Source: Pseudomonas parafulva
GTDB taxonomy: Bacteria; Pseudomonadota; Gammaproteobacteria; Pseudomonadales; Pseudomonadaceae
Length of the DNA stretch: 64,000 nt
Assembly (NCBI RefSeq): GCF_002021815.1
Contig: NZ_CP019952.1
Location: 1,519,001-1,583,000 of the forward strand
Direction: 5' to 3'
In this document: in pieces, positions 1-8,716 of the stretch
Layout of the letters: each line of letters starts with the position of its first letter
Position numbering within the stretch: the stretch's first letter is position 1
Notes under the pieces: model-generated
Seen by the model: only the letters and a program-made list of their open reading frames with translations
What the model was told of the DNA's origin: nothing
Database searches by the model: none
Made by a program: the position numbers and the translations under genes

Positions 1-314
1 CGCCCGTCGACGCCGACGAAATCCACCTCGGCAAAGCCACTGCCGGTACCGCGACGCAACAGGTTGCGCGGGTCCGAAGTGGGGATCTCGCCATCGCCGT
101 CCGGCACCTTGGCCTCACGGCCGATGTCATTCAGACGTGGCACCGTACCGAACAGCGCCAGGCACAGCGCGTCGAGCAGGGTGCTTTTACCTGCCCCGGT
201 GGGGCCGGTGATGGCGAACAGACCCGCGCCTGCCAGGGGTTCCTGGGTGAAGTCGATATCGATCGGGCCCGCCAGCGATGCCAGGTTCTTCAGGCGAATG
301 GCAAGAATCTTCAT
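1..314 (-). CDS. sbcC: Exonuclease SbcC, N-terminal fragment (runs off the window)
   Basis: This is the first ~104 codons of the large ATPase subunit of the SbcCD nuclease, which opens DNA hairpins and trims double-strand ends; the rest lies outside the window. Reading from the ATG at 314, the protein begins MKILAIRLKNLASLAG, the usual SbcC/Rad50 start, and carries the Walker A motif GPTGAGKST around residue 35. Its ATG overlaps the sbcD stop codon (ATGA at 311-314), so the two are translationally coupled. Identity is firm; only the truncation by the window edge limits the call. Confidence 0.93.
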   Translation of the reverse strand, partial: MKILAIRLKNLASLAGPIDIDFTQEPLAGAGLFAITGPTGAGKSTLLDALCLALFGTVPRLNDIGREAKVPDGDGEIPTSDPRNLLRRGTGSGFAEVDFVGVDG

Positions 315-1546
315 GGTTGCTCTTCTTCGTGCTGTACGTCCTGCAGCAGCAGGGCGAAATCGGCCAGCGTCTGCTCATCGGCAGGGTCGCCATAGGCTTG
401 CGCCCAGGCACGGTTGAACAGGTCTTGCGGGGTCATCTGGGCCAGTTCGACGAACGCCGGGCCTTCGTCGTCGGCCGTTCGGCCGGCGTACTCGGCACCA
501 ATGCGAATCAACCGCACGGCTTTGGCGTGCAGCGCGGTTTCGATCTGCTGGCGCAGGTCGGGCTGCGGCTCGTTCAGCACGACACGTACCTCCAGCCAAG
601 GCTGGCGGTTGGGGTCATCGAGCAGGTCCACCGCGGGCAGGTCGGCCAGTTGCGTCAAGACCTCGTTCAGTGGGGCCGGCCCTATGCGTTGCAGCGGCAC
701 GGCACGCGGAACTGGGCGAGCCTCGACACTGGCCAGCGCCGCGCCGTCGAAAGTGACTTCCAGCACCTGGTGGGGGTAGTTGACCTCCGCGAACGACAAC
801 GGAATGGGCGACCCGCTGTAGCGGATACGGTCTTCGCGGTTGACCTTCTGGGGCTTGTGCAGGTGGCCCAGGGCGACGTAGCTGATGGCCTTGTCGAAGA
901 GCTTGGCCGGCAATGCCTCGGCGTTGCCGATGATCAGGCTGCGCTCGGAGTCTTCGGAGACCGCACCGCCGGCCATGTGCGCATGGCTGATGGCGATCAG
1001 CGCCTGGTCCTTGCGCTGCCTGGCCTGGGCGGCGGCGATCAGTTGCTGGTGGACCCGCGTGATGCCTTGCAGGTAGTCGTCGCCCAGTTGCAGGCCGGTC
1101 ACCTCCGCCGGCCGCAGGAACGGCAAGGCCAGGCACCAGGCGGTCACCTTGCCGCGCGCGTTGGTCAGCGGAATCAGCAGCCGCTCGACATCCAGTTGCC
1201 CATCGTCCAGCCAGTGCACACGGCCCAGTGCGTGGGTGCGCAGGCGACGCATCAACGGCGCAGGCAGCTCGATGCGCGAGCCGGAGTCGTGGTTACCGGC
1301 GATCATCACGATATCCAGTTTCGGCTGCTGTTCGTGGGCCTTGACGATGAAATCGTACAATCGCTCCTGGGCTTTGACCGGCGGGTTGACGGTGTCGAAG
1401 ACGTCGCCTGCGATCAACAGCGCATCAGGCTGGCGCAGGTGCAGTTGGCCGAGCAGCCAGTCGAGGAAGCAGGCGTGTTCGAAGTCGCGTTCCTGGCCAT
1501 GGAGGCTTTGGCCCAGGTGCCAATCGGAAGTGTGAAACAGACGCAT
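311..1546 (-). CDS. sbcD: Exonuclease SbcD, nuclease subunit
   Basis: A 411-residue calcineurin-like metallophosphoesterase, the Mn-dependent nuclease partner of SbcC in processing hairpins and DNA ends. The metal-binding signatures occur in order: SDWHLGQ at the N-terminus, GDVFD, GNHDSG, then HAHMAGG and GHLHKPQ. Length matches the family (about 400). I start at MRLFHTSDWH (1546) because SbcD proteins begin with this block; the in-frame ATG 27 bases upstream would add an unconserved tail. The stop overlaps the sbcC start by four bases, giving an sbcDC operon. Confidence 0.95.
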   Translation of the reverse strand: MRLFHTSDWHLGQSLHGQERDFEHACFLDWLLGQLHLRQPDALLIAGDVFDTVNPPVKAQERLYDFIVKAHEQQPKLDIVMIAGNHDSGSRIELPAPLMRRLRTHALGRVHWLDDGQLDVERLLIPLTNARGKVTAWCLALPFLRPAEVTGLQLGDDYLQGITRVHQQLIAAAQARQRKDQALIAISHAHMAGGAVSEDSERSLIIGNAEALPAKLFDKAISYVALGHLHKPQKVNREDRIRYSGSPIPLSFAEVNYPHQVLEVTFDGAALASVEARPVPRAVPLQRIGPAPLNEVLTQLADLPAVDLLDDPNRQPWLEVRVVLNEPQPDLRQQIETALHAKAVRLIRIGAEYAGRTADDEGPAFVELAQMTPQDLFNRAWAQAYGDPADEQTLADFALLLQDVQHEEEQP

Positions 1547-1680
1547 GGATGACCTGTGGGTATGAAGGTGCACGGGCGGGCAAGGGCGTTATGGTACCCC
1601 ATGGACGCGGCGCTGTGCGGGCTGGTAAAGCCGGTCAGTACGCGGCGCGACGCCGGTCGACGATGTGCGGCGCTACCGGC

Positions 1681-3309
1681 TCACTTGGGGTACAGCGGTG
1701 GCAGGCTGCCGCTCTCGCCAGTGGGCAGCAGCACCTGTTCGGCCGGTGGAATGGTGCCGATCGCCCGCCACAGGTCTTCGCCTTGCCAGTGCTGGCCGCT
1801 TTCGCTGTACAGCGCACCGTTCAATCCATCCAGGGCGTCGGACAAGGGCACGAAGCGCGCTGCCATTTCGGCCAGGGTCTGCGGTTGTTGCCGCGCCCAG
1901 GCATCCAGGGCCTGGCGCGTGGCCTGGGGGTCGTTGGCCAGGCAGGCACGCTTGAGGTCGTCCAGCAGGGTCCGAGGGCTGGGCCCTGTCTGTGCCGCAC
2001 GCAGCACCGCTGGCTGCGAACGGGCGCGCCACCACAGGGTGAAGCCCAGTAGCGTGGTCAACGCAAGCACAAGGGTCGCCACCTGCCAAGGCCACAGCAG
2101 CATGCTGCTGCCATTGCCCACCACCGGAGTCTCGGCCACCAGGGCGGGGTTGTCCTGCACGGTGATCGAGCGTGCAGGCAGGCCACTGTGCTCGAGGTGA
2201 TCTTCGCGTGTGTTCCACCAGGTCACTTCCAGCGCAGGTAAGGCCAGCGGGCCGCTGTGGGTAGGGATGAGCGCCTCGCGTTCCTCGCGGGTGGCTGTCA
2301 TGCCCCGTTCGCTGATCTCGTTGCGCAACAACGGCTGGTCGGGGTAGCGGCGCAGGCCGTTGGCCTCGGTGGGCGGCACTGGCGGCAACTGAGCACTGGA
2401 CAGGCCTTCGGCGCGCAGGGTGACGGTGCGGGTCAACGAGTCGCCGATCTGGGTCTGCTGGGCTGCAGGATCGGGGCTCCAGCGTTCCTCCAGGGTCAGA
2501 CTGCGCGCGGGCAGCCAGGGCAGTCCGGCTGGCCACTGGGCCGGGACGGGCCGTACCGTCAGGCGCAGCGGCAGTGAGCTGACCTGTATCTGGCGGCCGG
2601 CACGTCCAGCGCCGTTGCCGTTCTGCTCGGCCTGGCTGCTGGCCGCAGCCGTGGCGGTGAAGGTCAGTGAAGGAATGTCCAGGGTGCCGCTTTGCTGGGC
2701 ATAGACCGCATAGCGCGTTTCGATCACGCCATGGCGCACACCCTGGATTTCCTTTTCGTAGGTGCGCGATTCGCCCAAGGGCTCGACCTTGGCGTTGTCC
2801 AGTTGCAGCGGGCTGAGGCTGCTGTCGTCATACAGCGCCACCGAATGGTAGATGCGCAGGGTCAGTACAGCCTGGGCCTGCACGTAGACATCGGTGCTGT
2901 CCAGGGTTGCCTCGATGAATACCTGGGCGTTGTCCTCGCGGTTGGCATCGGCTTGCAGCACTTGCAGGTCCACCGGCTGGCTGAACGACTGCCCCAGTTG
3001 CAGAGCAGGAATCTGCAGGCTGCCGCTGCGCCGGGGCAGGAGCGTGATGATCCAGCGGGTGCTGGCGCGGGTTTCGCCATCGAGGGTGTGCAAGCTATTC
3101 AGCTGCCGGGTGCTGCGCACCTCGAAGTCGCCTTCCAGGGCTCGCAGGTCAGGCTTGCCGAACTCGGTCACATCCTGGCTTTCGAGGGTCAGCTCCAGGC
3201 TCTCGCCGGCTTCCAGGCGGGTACGGTCGACACTGGCCTTGAGCGACGGCTCGGCATGAGCCAGCAGGTTCCAGAGCAGCATGAGGAGAAAGACGCCGCA
3301 GCGACTCAT
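1681..3309 (-). CDS. batD: BatD family protein (aerotolerance operon)
   Basis: A 542-residue protein with an N-terminal signal peptide (hydrophobic FLLMLLWNLLAHA ending near residue 20), a long beta-rich periplasmic region, a membrane helix near residue 410-430 (VATLVLALTTLLGFTLWW) and a cytoplasmic tail. This is the architecture of BatD. The family sits in MoxR/VWA operons linked to stress tolerance and envelope integrity; its biochemical role is not settled. It is last in a six-gene minus-strand operon; its ATG at 3309 overlaps the stop of batB (ATGA). The start follows the signal peptide; an in-frame ATG 87 bases upstream lies inside batB and is unlikely. Confidence 0.85.
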   Translation of the reverse strand: MSRCGVFLLMLLWNLLAHAEPSLKASVDRTRLEAGESLELTLESQDVTEFGKPDLRALEGDFEVRSTRQLNSLHTLDGETRASTRWIITLLPRRSGSLQIPALQLGQSFSQPVDLQVLQADANREDNAQVFIEATLDSTDVYVQAQAVLTLRIYHSVALYDDSSLSPLQLDNAKVEPLGESRTYEKEIQGVRHGVIETRYAVYAQQSGTLDIPSLTFTATAAASSQAEQNGNGAGRAGRQIQVSSLPLRLTVRPVPAQWPAGLPWLPARSLTLEERWSPDPAAQQTQIGDSLTRTVTLRAEGLSSAQLPPVPPTEANGLRRYPDQPLLRNEISERGMTATREEREALIPTHSGPLALPALEVTWWNTREDHLEHSGLPARSITVQDNPALVAETPVVGNGSSMLLWPWQVATLVLALTTLLGFTLWWRARSQPAVLRAAQTGPSPRTLLDDLKRACLANDPQATRQALDAWARQQPQTLAEMAARFVPLSDALDGLNGALYSESGQHWQGEDLWRAIGTIPPAEQVLLPTGESGSLPPLYPK

Positions 3310-5024
3310 CGTGGGGTTTCCTGTTGCAATTGCTGTTCGTACCAGAATTTGCGCCGGAGCAACTGCGCGGGATTGTCGGGGATTTCTCGTAGCCATTGTT
3401 CAAGCGCCTGGCGTTGCTCGGCATCCAGCGCGGTGGTGACAGGCGTGTGGGGTGGTTCGACCACATCGTCATCCTCGCCTGGCGGGTTGCCAGGTGCACC
3501 CTGGTCACTGCCGTCGCCTTGCGCCGAGGCGCCGTCCCCCGCCTGCTCGTCGGAACCGGGCGCAGGCTCTGCCGGGCTGCCTTGTGCGCTGCTGTTCCCC
3601 TCGGTTTCACGGCCTGGCGAACCCTGGGCTTCGGTGCTGGCGGGCTGTTCGGCAGCTTTGCCCTGGCGCTGGGCCAGCATTTGCTCGACCAGGGCCTGAT
3701 TGTCCAGCGCCGCCTGCAAGTCCGGCTGACGCTCCAGGGCTTGATCATACGCGTCCAGCGCTGCTTCCAGTTCACCACTGTACGCCAGGGCATTGCCGCG
3801 ATTGTAGTGGGCGGCGGCGGTGTCCACCTGCAGAAAGGCCTCGGCGGCGCCGGCATAGTCGCCCGCCTGGTACAAGGCCATGCCCCGCCATTGGGGGTCA
3901 CGGAAGCGGCCGGCGGCTTCGGCGGCTCGACCCTGTTCGAGCAGGCGCTGGCCTTGCTGGTCGAGGCGCAGCCACAGATCCTCGAGTTCGAACGCCTGGC
4001 CGGGCTGGGGCAGGGCGAGCAACAGGGGCAGGCAGAATAGCCAACCCCGCCGACCGGCACAGGCTGCCAGCAACAGCAATGGAATCAGCAGCCAGTACCC
4101 CTGGTCGGCCCAGCTGTCCAGTTGCAAGGTCTGGCCCTCGCTGCGTGTGCTGCGCGGGTTGTCGAACAGCCCGAGGCCGCGCAGGTCCAGGTCATCGATG
4201 CGGGCATGCCGGTAGCGCCCGCCGGTGCCGTTGATGAAGCCTCTAAGGGCTGCACTGTCCAGCCTTGGCAACAGGATCGCGCCCTGGTCATCCTTGAGAA
4301 ATTCGCCGTTGGCCTGGCGCACTGGCGCTCCGTCACGGCTGCCGATGCCCAGCATCAGCAGGCTCGGACCATGGCGACCCAGTGCCTGGCTGATGCCTTG
4401 GCGCTCGGCGGCGCTGAGCGAGGACCCGACCAGCAGCAATCGCCCCTGGCCAAGGCCGCTCTGGGCGAGCAGCGCCAAGCCCTTGTGCACGGCAAGGTCT
4501 GCCCGTTGGCCGGGCTTGGGCATGATCGAGGGGTCGAGCGCTTCGAGCAGGTTGCGGGTGGTGGCCAGGTCATCGGACAGCGGCACCAGGGTATGCGCCG
4601 ACCCCGCGTAGACCACCAGTGCGGTCTGGCTGTCACGGCGGTGCTCAAGTACGTCGAGGACCTTGCGGCGCGCCTGCTCAAGGCGATTGGGCGGACTGTC
4701 CTCGGCCAGCATCTGCGGGGTCAGTTCCAGCAGAATGACCAGAGGGTCGGCAGGCCGCTGGTGGTTTTCCTCCACGCGTTGCCAACTCGGGCCCAGCAGG
4801 GCCAGCACCACCAGCAGCCAGGCCAGGCCCAGGGCTATCCAGGGTAGCTTGCTGGTGGCGCCGCTGCCGCCACCGAGCAGCACGTTGTGGAAGGCCGGGG
4901 GCAGGATCACTTGCCAACGCCCGGCGCGCCTGCGCCGGTGCCATAGCTTGAACAGCAACCAGCCGAGCACGGGCACGCTCAACAACCACAGCGGGCGCAG
5001 CCATTGGGGCCACAGATCAATCAT
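3306..5024 (-). CDS. batB: BatB-type VWA protein fused to a TPR (BatC-like) domain
   Basis: A 572-residue membrane protein. Two membrane helices lie in the first ~85 residues, then a von Willebrand A domain (about 90-290), a third hydrophobic segment near 325-350, TPR-like helices around 370-460 (for example AAAHYNRGNALAYSGELEAA), and a low-complexity acidic, Gly/Ser/Gln-rich tail. It therefore combines BatB (VWA) with BatC (TPR), which are separate genes in some bacteria. The metal site of the VWA is degenerate: the usual DxSxS is ELTPQ here, so metal-dependent binding like that of BatA seems unlikely. Start at MIDLWPQWL overlaps the batA stop by four bases. Confidence 0.85.
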   Translation of the reverse strand: MIDLWPQWLRPLWLLSVPVLGWLLFKLWHRRRRAGRWQVILPPAFHNVLLGGGSGATSKLPWIALGLAWLLVVLALLGPSWQRVEENHQRPADPLVILLELTPQMLAEDSPPNRLEQARRKVLDVLEHRRDSQTALVVYAGSAHTLVPLSDDLATTRNLLEALDPSIMPKPGQRADLAVHKGLALLAQSGLGQGRLLLVGSSLSAAERQGISQALGRHGPSLLMLGIGSRDGAPVRQANGEFLKDDQGAILLPRLDSAALRGFINGTGGRYRHARIDDLDLRGLGLFDNPRSTRSEGQTLQLDSWADQGYWLLIPLLLLAACAGRRGWLFCLPLLLALPQPGQAFELEDLWLRLDQQGQRLLEQGRAAEAAGRFRDPQWRGMALYQAGDYAGAAEAFLQVDTAAAHYNRGNALAYSGELEAALDAYDQALERQPDLQAALDNQALVEQMLAQRQGKAAEQPASTEAQGSPGRETEGNSSAQGSPAEPAPGSDEQAGDGASAQGDGSDQGAPGNPPGEDDDVVEPPHTPVTTALDAEQRQALEQWLREIPDNPAQLLRRKFWYEQQLQQETPR

Positions 5025-6097
5025 CGCGGCCTCCTCAGGCGCAGGCGTTTGAGGCGCTGCCGCCATTGTGGGTGCGGTTGCAGAAAGCGCGGCTTGCGCA
5101 GCTGGCGCTGCAGCGGGTTGTCCGGCCACTGTTCGCTGATCACCAGCAGCACGCTCAGCAGCAACGCCAGGGCCAGCGGCCAGGCATACAGGGCCTTGGC
5201 GGTACGCGCCTGGGTCGGCTGCTGCGCCACAGGTTCCAGCCGGTCCAGCGTGTCGCCGATGGCGTCGAGTTCGGCGCCATCATGGGCGCGGAAATACGCG
5301 CCCTGGGTGGTCTCGGCGATTTCGCGCAAGGACGCTTCATCCAAGTCCAGGCTGGGGTTCAGGCCCAGCAGGCCAGGGGTGCCGGTGGCTTGCGGGTCGG
5401 CGCCAATGCCGATGGTGTAGATGCGCACGCCCTCCTGAGCGGCCAGACGGGCGGCGGTGAGGGGGTGGATCAACCCGCCATTGTTGGCCCCGTCGGTGAT
5501 CAGCACCAGTACCCGGCTCTGCGAGGGCCGCTGGCGCAGCCGCTTGACGGCCAGGCCGATGGCGTCGCCGATGGCGGTGTTCTTGCCGGCGATGCCGATC
5601 TGGGCTTCATCGAGGAAGGTGCGCACCGTGCGCCGGTCGAAGGTCAGCGGAGCCTGCAGGTAGGCCTGGCTGCCGAACAGGATCAGCCCCACTCGGTCAC
5701 CTTCACGGTCCTGCAAAAAGTCGCCCAGCAGGGCCTTCACCAGGTCGAGCCGGCTGATGTCCTCGCCTTGCCACTGCATGTCCGGGAAGTCCATCGAGCC
5801 AGACACGTCCACCGCCACCAGTAGATCGCGCCCACTGGCTGCCACCGGCATCGGCTCGCCCAGCCATTGGGGGCGAGCGGCGGCGCACAGCAACAGCAGC
5901 CAGATCACGACGAACGGGGCCTGCTGGCGCCAGGTTGGCAGGTTCAGACGGGCGCGGCGCCCCGCCAGGCTCTCGAGCTCGTGCAGGAAGCCGACTTTCA
6001 GCACGGGCTCGCCACTGTCGGCGGCAGGCAGGACGAGCCGTGCCAGCCAAGGCAGGGGCAGCAAGGCGAATATCCACGGCCAGGCCAGTTCAAACAT
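5021..6097 (-). CDS. batA: BatA-type VWA domain membrane protein
   Basis: A 358-residue protein with an N-terminal membrane helix, a second near residues 60-80, and a VWA domain holding a canonical metal-ion-dependent adhesion site (AVDVSGSMDFPD near residue 95, TDGANNGG near 205). A helix near 300-320 (LALALLLSVLLVI) precedes a basic tail. Known family context: VWA proteins act with MoxR AAA+ ATPases, which are thought to remodel or chaperone client complexes. It overlaps the DUF4381 gene by eight bases at its start and batB by four at its end, so it is translated within one operon. Confidence 0.88.
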   Translation of the reverse strand: MFELAWPWIFALLPLPWLARLVLPAADSGEPVLKVGFLHELESLAGRRARLNLPTWRQQAPFVVIWLLLLCAAARPQWLGEPMPVAASGRDLLVAVDVSGSMDFPDMQWQGEDISRLDLVKALLGDFLQDREGDRVGLILFGSQAYLQAPLTFDRRTVRTFLDEAQIGIAGKNTAIGDAIGLAVKRLRQRPSQSRVLVLITDGANNGGLIHPLTAARLAAQEGVRIYTIGIGADPQATGTPGLLGLNPSLDLDEASLREIAETTQGAYFRAHDGAELDAIGDTLDRLEPVAQQPTQARTAKALYAWPLALALLLSVLLVISEQWPDNPLQRQLRKPRFLQPHPQWRQRLKRLRLRRPR

Positions 6098-6584
6098 GCT
6101 TGCGAATCCAGGTTTCCACCGCCTGGCTGAGCCCGGCGATGGCCTTGTCGTCCAGGCGGCATTCGGGCTTGTAGGCCCCTTCGACCAACACCATCCAGCG
6201 GGTCAGGCCTGCCGCCGGGCAGCGGTTGTCAAGAAAGGCCAGCCACTGCCGGCCATTGAGCGTGTGGCTGTTGGCCAAGGGGTAGTGACTGCGACACAGC
6301 CGTTTGAGCAGGGCGTTGATCTGCTGCAGCCAGGCGCCGGCAGGCGCTTTGTCATAAGGGCGGGGCAGGCGCGCCAGTTCCTCGAGGGCGGCCACGCGCA
6401 CCGGGTCCAGCGGCTGCTCGGTGCGCGGCACCGGCCGTTTGCGGGGGCGCCAGTGACGCACGCGCCACAGGCCCCAGGCCAGCACGGGCACCAACGCCAG
6501 CAACAGCCACCAGCCAGGCGCCGGCGGCCATGGGCTGATCGGCGGGGGCGCGATCAATGGCTGCAACTGGTCAAGCGGGTTCAT
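6090..6584 (-). CDS. DUF4381 domain membrane protein
   Basis: A 164-residue protein with one strong N-terminal membrane helix (PGWWLLLALVPVLAWGLW, about residues 23-40) followed by a cytoplasmic basic domain rich in Arg and Leu. It fits the DUF4381 family that lies between the DUF58 and BatA genes in MoxR operons. No enzymatic motif is visible. The start at MNPLDQLQPL (6584) overlaps the stop of the DUF58 gene by four bases (ATGA); the longer upstream frame is a shadow of that gene. Function unknown beyond membership of the Bat/MoxR system. Confidence 0.8.
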   Translation of the reverse strand: MNPLDQLQPLIAPPPISPWPPAPGWWLLLALVPVLAWGLWRVRHWRPRKRPVPRTEQPLDPVRVAALEELARLPRPYDKAPAGAWLQQINALLKRLCRSHYPLANSHTLNGRQWLAFLDNRCPAAGLTRWMVLVEGAYKPECRLDDKAIAGLSQAVETWIRKHV

Positions 6585-7525
6585 GAGGCGTTGCCCAGGC
6601 GTTGTGCGCTCAGGTAATCGCGCAATTGCTCGATCATCTCGCTTTGCGTGGTCAGGGGCATCAGCAGCACCCTGAGCTTTTGCGCCATCAATTCCCAGCG
6701 CTCGATGCGCGCCTCGGCCTGTTGCCGGTAGGCCTGGCGCAGCCCTTCGTCCAGCGTGTCCAGTTCCAGCTGCGCACCCCGTTGCGCGAACCTCAGCAAG
6801 CCGGCTGCCGGCAGGGCGTGGTCCAGTGGGTCCGATACCGGCATCAGCAACAGGTCGCAGTGACGGGAGAGCATGGCCAGGTGCTGTTCGCACTGGGGCG
6901 TCAACGAGCGCTCATCGCAAATCACGATGGCCAGGCTGCCAGGCCTCAATACTTCCCGCGCCCTGCGCAGCGCAAGGCCGAGGCTATCGGCCTGGGCCAC
7001 GCCTTCGGTGTGCAGCGACTGGTTGACCTTGGCCAGGCGATTGAGCAGTTGCAGCAGGCTTTGCTTGCTGCGCCTGGGTTTGATCTCGTGGGGATCGTTG
7101 TCACCGAACACAAGCCCCCCGATCCGGTCGTTGTGCCCCAGCGCGGCCCAGCCGAACAGGGCAGCTGCCTGAGCCGCCAGTACCGACTTGAACACCAGCC
7201 CGGAGCCGAAGAACAGCCGCTGGCTCTGCTCAACGAGAATGAAGATCGGCCGCTCGCGTTCTTCGTGGAACAGCTTGGTGTGGGGCTCTTGGGTACGGGC
7301 AGTGACCCGCCAGTCGATATTGCGCACATCGTCACCGGCCTGGTACACCCGCACCTGATCGAAGTCCACACCCCGGCCCCGCAACTTGGAATGGTGCAGG
7401 CCCACCAGCGGGCTGCGTTGGCCGGGGTTGGAGAACAGTTGGATTTCGCGCACGCGGTGGCGCATGTCGATGAGTTCGGCAAGGGTGATGCGAATGCCGG
7501 GTTCGATCAGCGGGGCGCTGGACAT
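6581..7525 (-). CDS. DUF58 domain protein
   Basis: A 314-residue soluble protein of the DUF58 family, recognised by GDDVRNIDWRVTARTQEPHTKLF around residues 66-88 and by a degenerate VWA-like fold (IFILVEQSQ). DUF58 proteins are nearly always encoded directly after a MoxR ATPase and are considered its partner or substrate adaptor. The start MSSAPLIEPG is four bases after the moxR stop. An open frame continues far upstream through moxR but is not a gene. The role in the complex is inferred from context only. Confidence 0.88.
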   Translation of the reverse strand: MSSAPLIEPGIRITLAELIDMRHRVREIQLFSNPGQRSPLVGLHHSKLRGRGVDFDQVRVYQAGDDVRNIDWRVTARTQEPHTKLFHEERERPIFILVEQSQRLFFGSGLVFKSVLAAQAAALFGWAALGHNDRIGGLVFGDNDPHEIKPRRSKQSLLQLLNRLAKVNQSLHTEGVAQADSLGLALRRAREVLRPGSLAIVICDERSLTPQCEQHLAMLSRHCDLLLMPVSDPLDHALPAAGLLRFAQRGAQLELDTLDEGLRQAYRQQAEARIERWELMAQKLRVLLMPLTTQSEMIEQLRDYLSAQRLGNAS

Positions 7526-7529
7526 GGGG

Positions 7530-8489
7530 TCAGGCAACGGCCACGACGTCGAGGATACGCTGCACGACCCGGTCCTGGTCGACCCCCGCCGCCTCGGCTT
7601 CGAACGACAGGATGATGCGGTGGCGCAACACGTCGAACAGTACCGCCTGAATGTCCTCGGGGCTGACGAAATCGCGCCCAGCAAGCCACGCGTGGGCCCG
7701 TGCGCAGCGGTCCAGGGAAATCGAACCGCGCGGGCTGGCGCCGTAGGCAATCCAGTCGGCCAGTTCGTTGTCGAATTTGGCCGGCGTACGCGTGGCCATG
7801 ACCAGTTGCACCAGGTACTCCTCCACCGCGTCCGCCATGTACAGACCGAGGATTTCCTTGCGTGCTGCGAAGATCGCCTGCTGGCTGACCCGCCGTTCGG
7901 GCTTGGTCTCACCCCCCAGCGCCTCGCCACGGGCCTGGGCCAGGATGCGGCGCTCCACGGCGGCGTCGGGGAAGCCGATCTTGACATGCATCAGGAAACG
8001 GTCGAGCTGCGCTTCGGGCAGGGGATAGGTGCCTTCCTGCTCGATCGGGTTCTGCGTGGCCATGACCAAGAACAGCGGCGACAGGTCGTAGGTACTGCGC
8101 CCCACACTGACCTGACGCTCGGCCATGGCTTCGAGCAGCGCCGATTGCACCTTCGCCGGCGCCCGGTTGATTTCGTCCGCCAGCACCAGGTTGTGAAAGA
8201 TCGGCCCCTGCTGGAACACGAAGCTCCCCGTCTCGGGCCGATAGATCTCGGTGCCGGTGATGTCGGCGGGCAGCAGGTCAGGGGTGAACTGGATACGGTG
8301 AAATTGCGCCTCGATGCCCTCGGCCAGTTCCTTGATGGCCTTGGTCTTGGCCAGGCCCGGTGCACCTTCCACCAGCATGTGGCCATCGGCCAACAGCACG
8401 ATCAGCAGCCGCTCGACCAGCTTTTCCTGGCCAAGGATCTGGGAAGAGAGAAAGGTGCGCAGCGCGATCAGCGCCTCACGGTGTTCCAT
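7530..8489 (-). CDS. MoxR family AAA+ ATPase
   Basis: A 319-residue AAA+ ATPase with Walker A GAPGLAKT at residues 42-49, Walker B LVLADEINRA near 101-110, the MoxR signature ATQNPIEQEGTYPLPEAQLDRF (about 146-167; sensor 1 and arginine-finger region), and a C-terminal lid. MoxR ATPases work as hexameric chaperone-like machines with VWA proteins. It is the first gene of the operon moxR-DUF58-DUF4381-batA-batB-batD, all on the minus strand with overlaps or gaps of a few bases. The promoter should lie in 8490-8716, a gap shared with the divergent lipase gene. Confidence 0.92.
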   Translation of the reverse strand: MEHREALIALRTFLSSQILGQEKLVERLLIVLLADGHMLVEGAPGLAKTKAIKELAEGIEAQFHRIQFTPDLLPADITGTEIYRPETGSFVFQQGPIFHNLVLADEINRAPAKVQSALLEAMAERQVSVGRSTYDLSPLFLVMATQNPIEQEGTYPLPEAQLDRFLMHVKIGFPDAAVERRILAQARGEALGGETKPERRVSQQAIFAARKEILGLYMADAVEEYLVQLVMATRTPAKFDNELADWIAYGASPRGSISLDRCARAHAWLAGRDFVSPEDIQAVLFDVLRHRIILSFEAEAAGVDQDRVVQRILDVVAVA

Positions 8490-8716
8490 CGGCGACGGTT
8501 CCTGATAGAGGACCAGGCGGCTGATGGCAGCGGCCCGGCAAGGGTTGATACTTTAATCCATCCGAGGGGGTGGCGACCAATGGCGGCTTGGAAATTTCTC
8601 CATCCTCGGCTACCTGGCACCCGGAAATGTCCTGCCCGATGATCGCCATTGCCTGATGGTTCGGCATCGTACCGTGGCGCTTGCTTGTGCTTTTCAGCCA
8701 GGCAGGTAGCACTACA

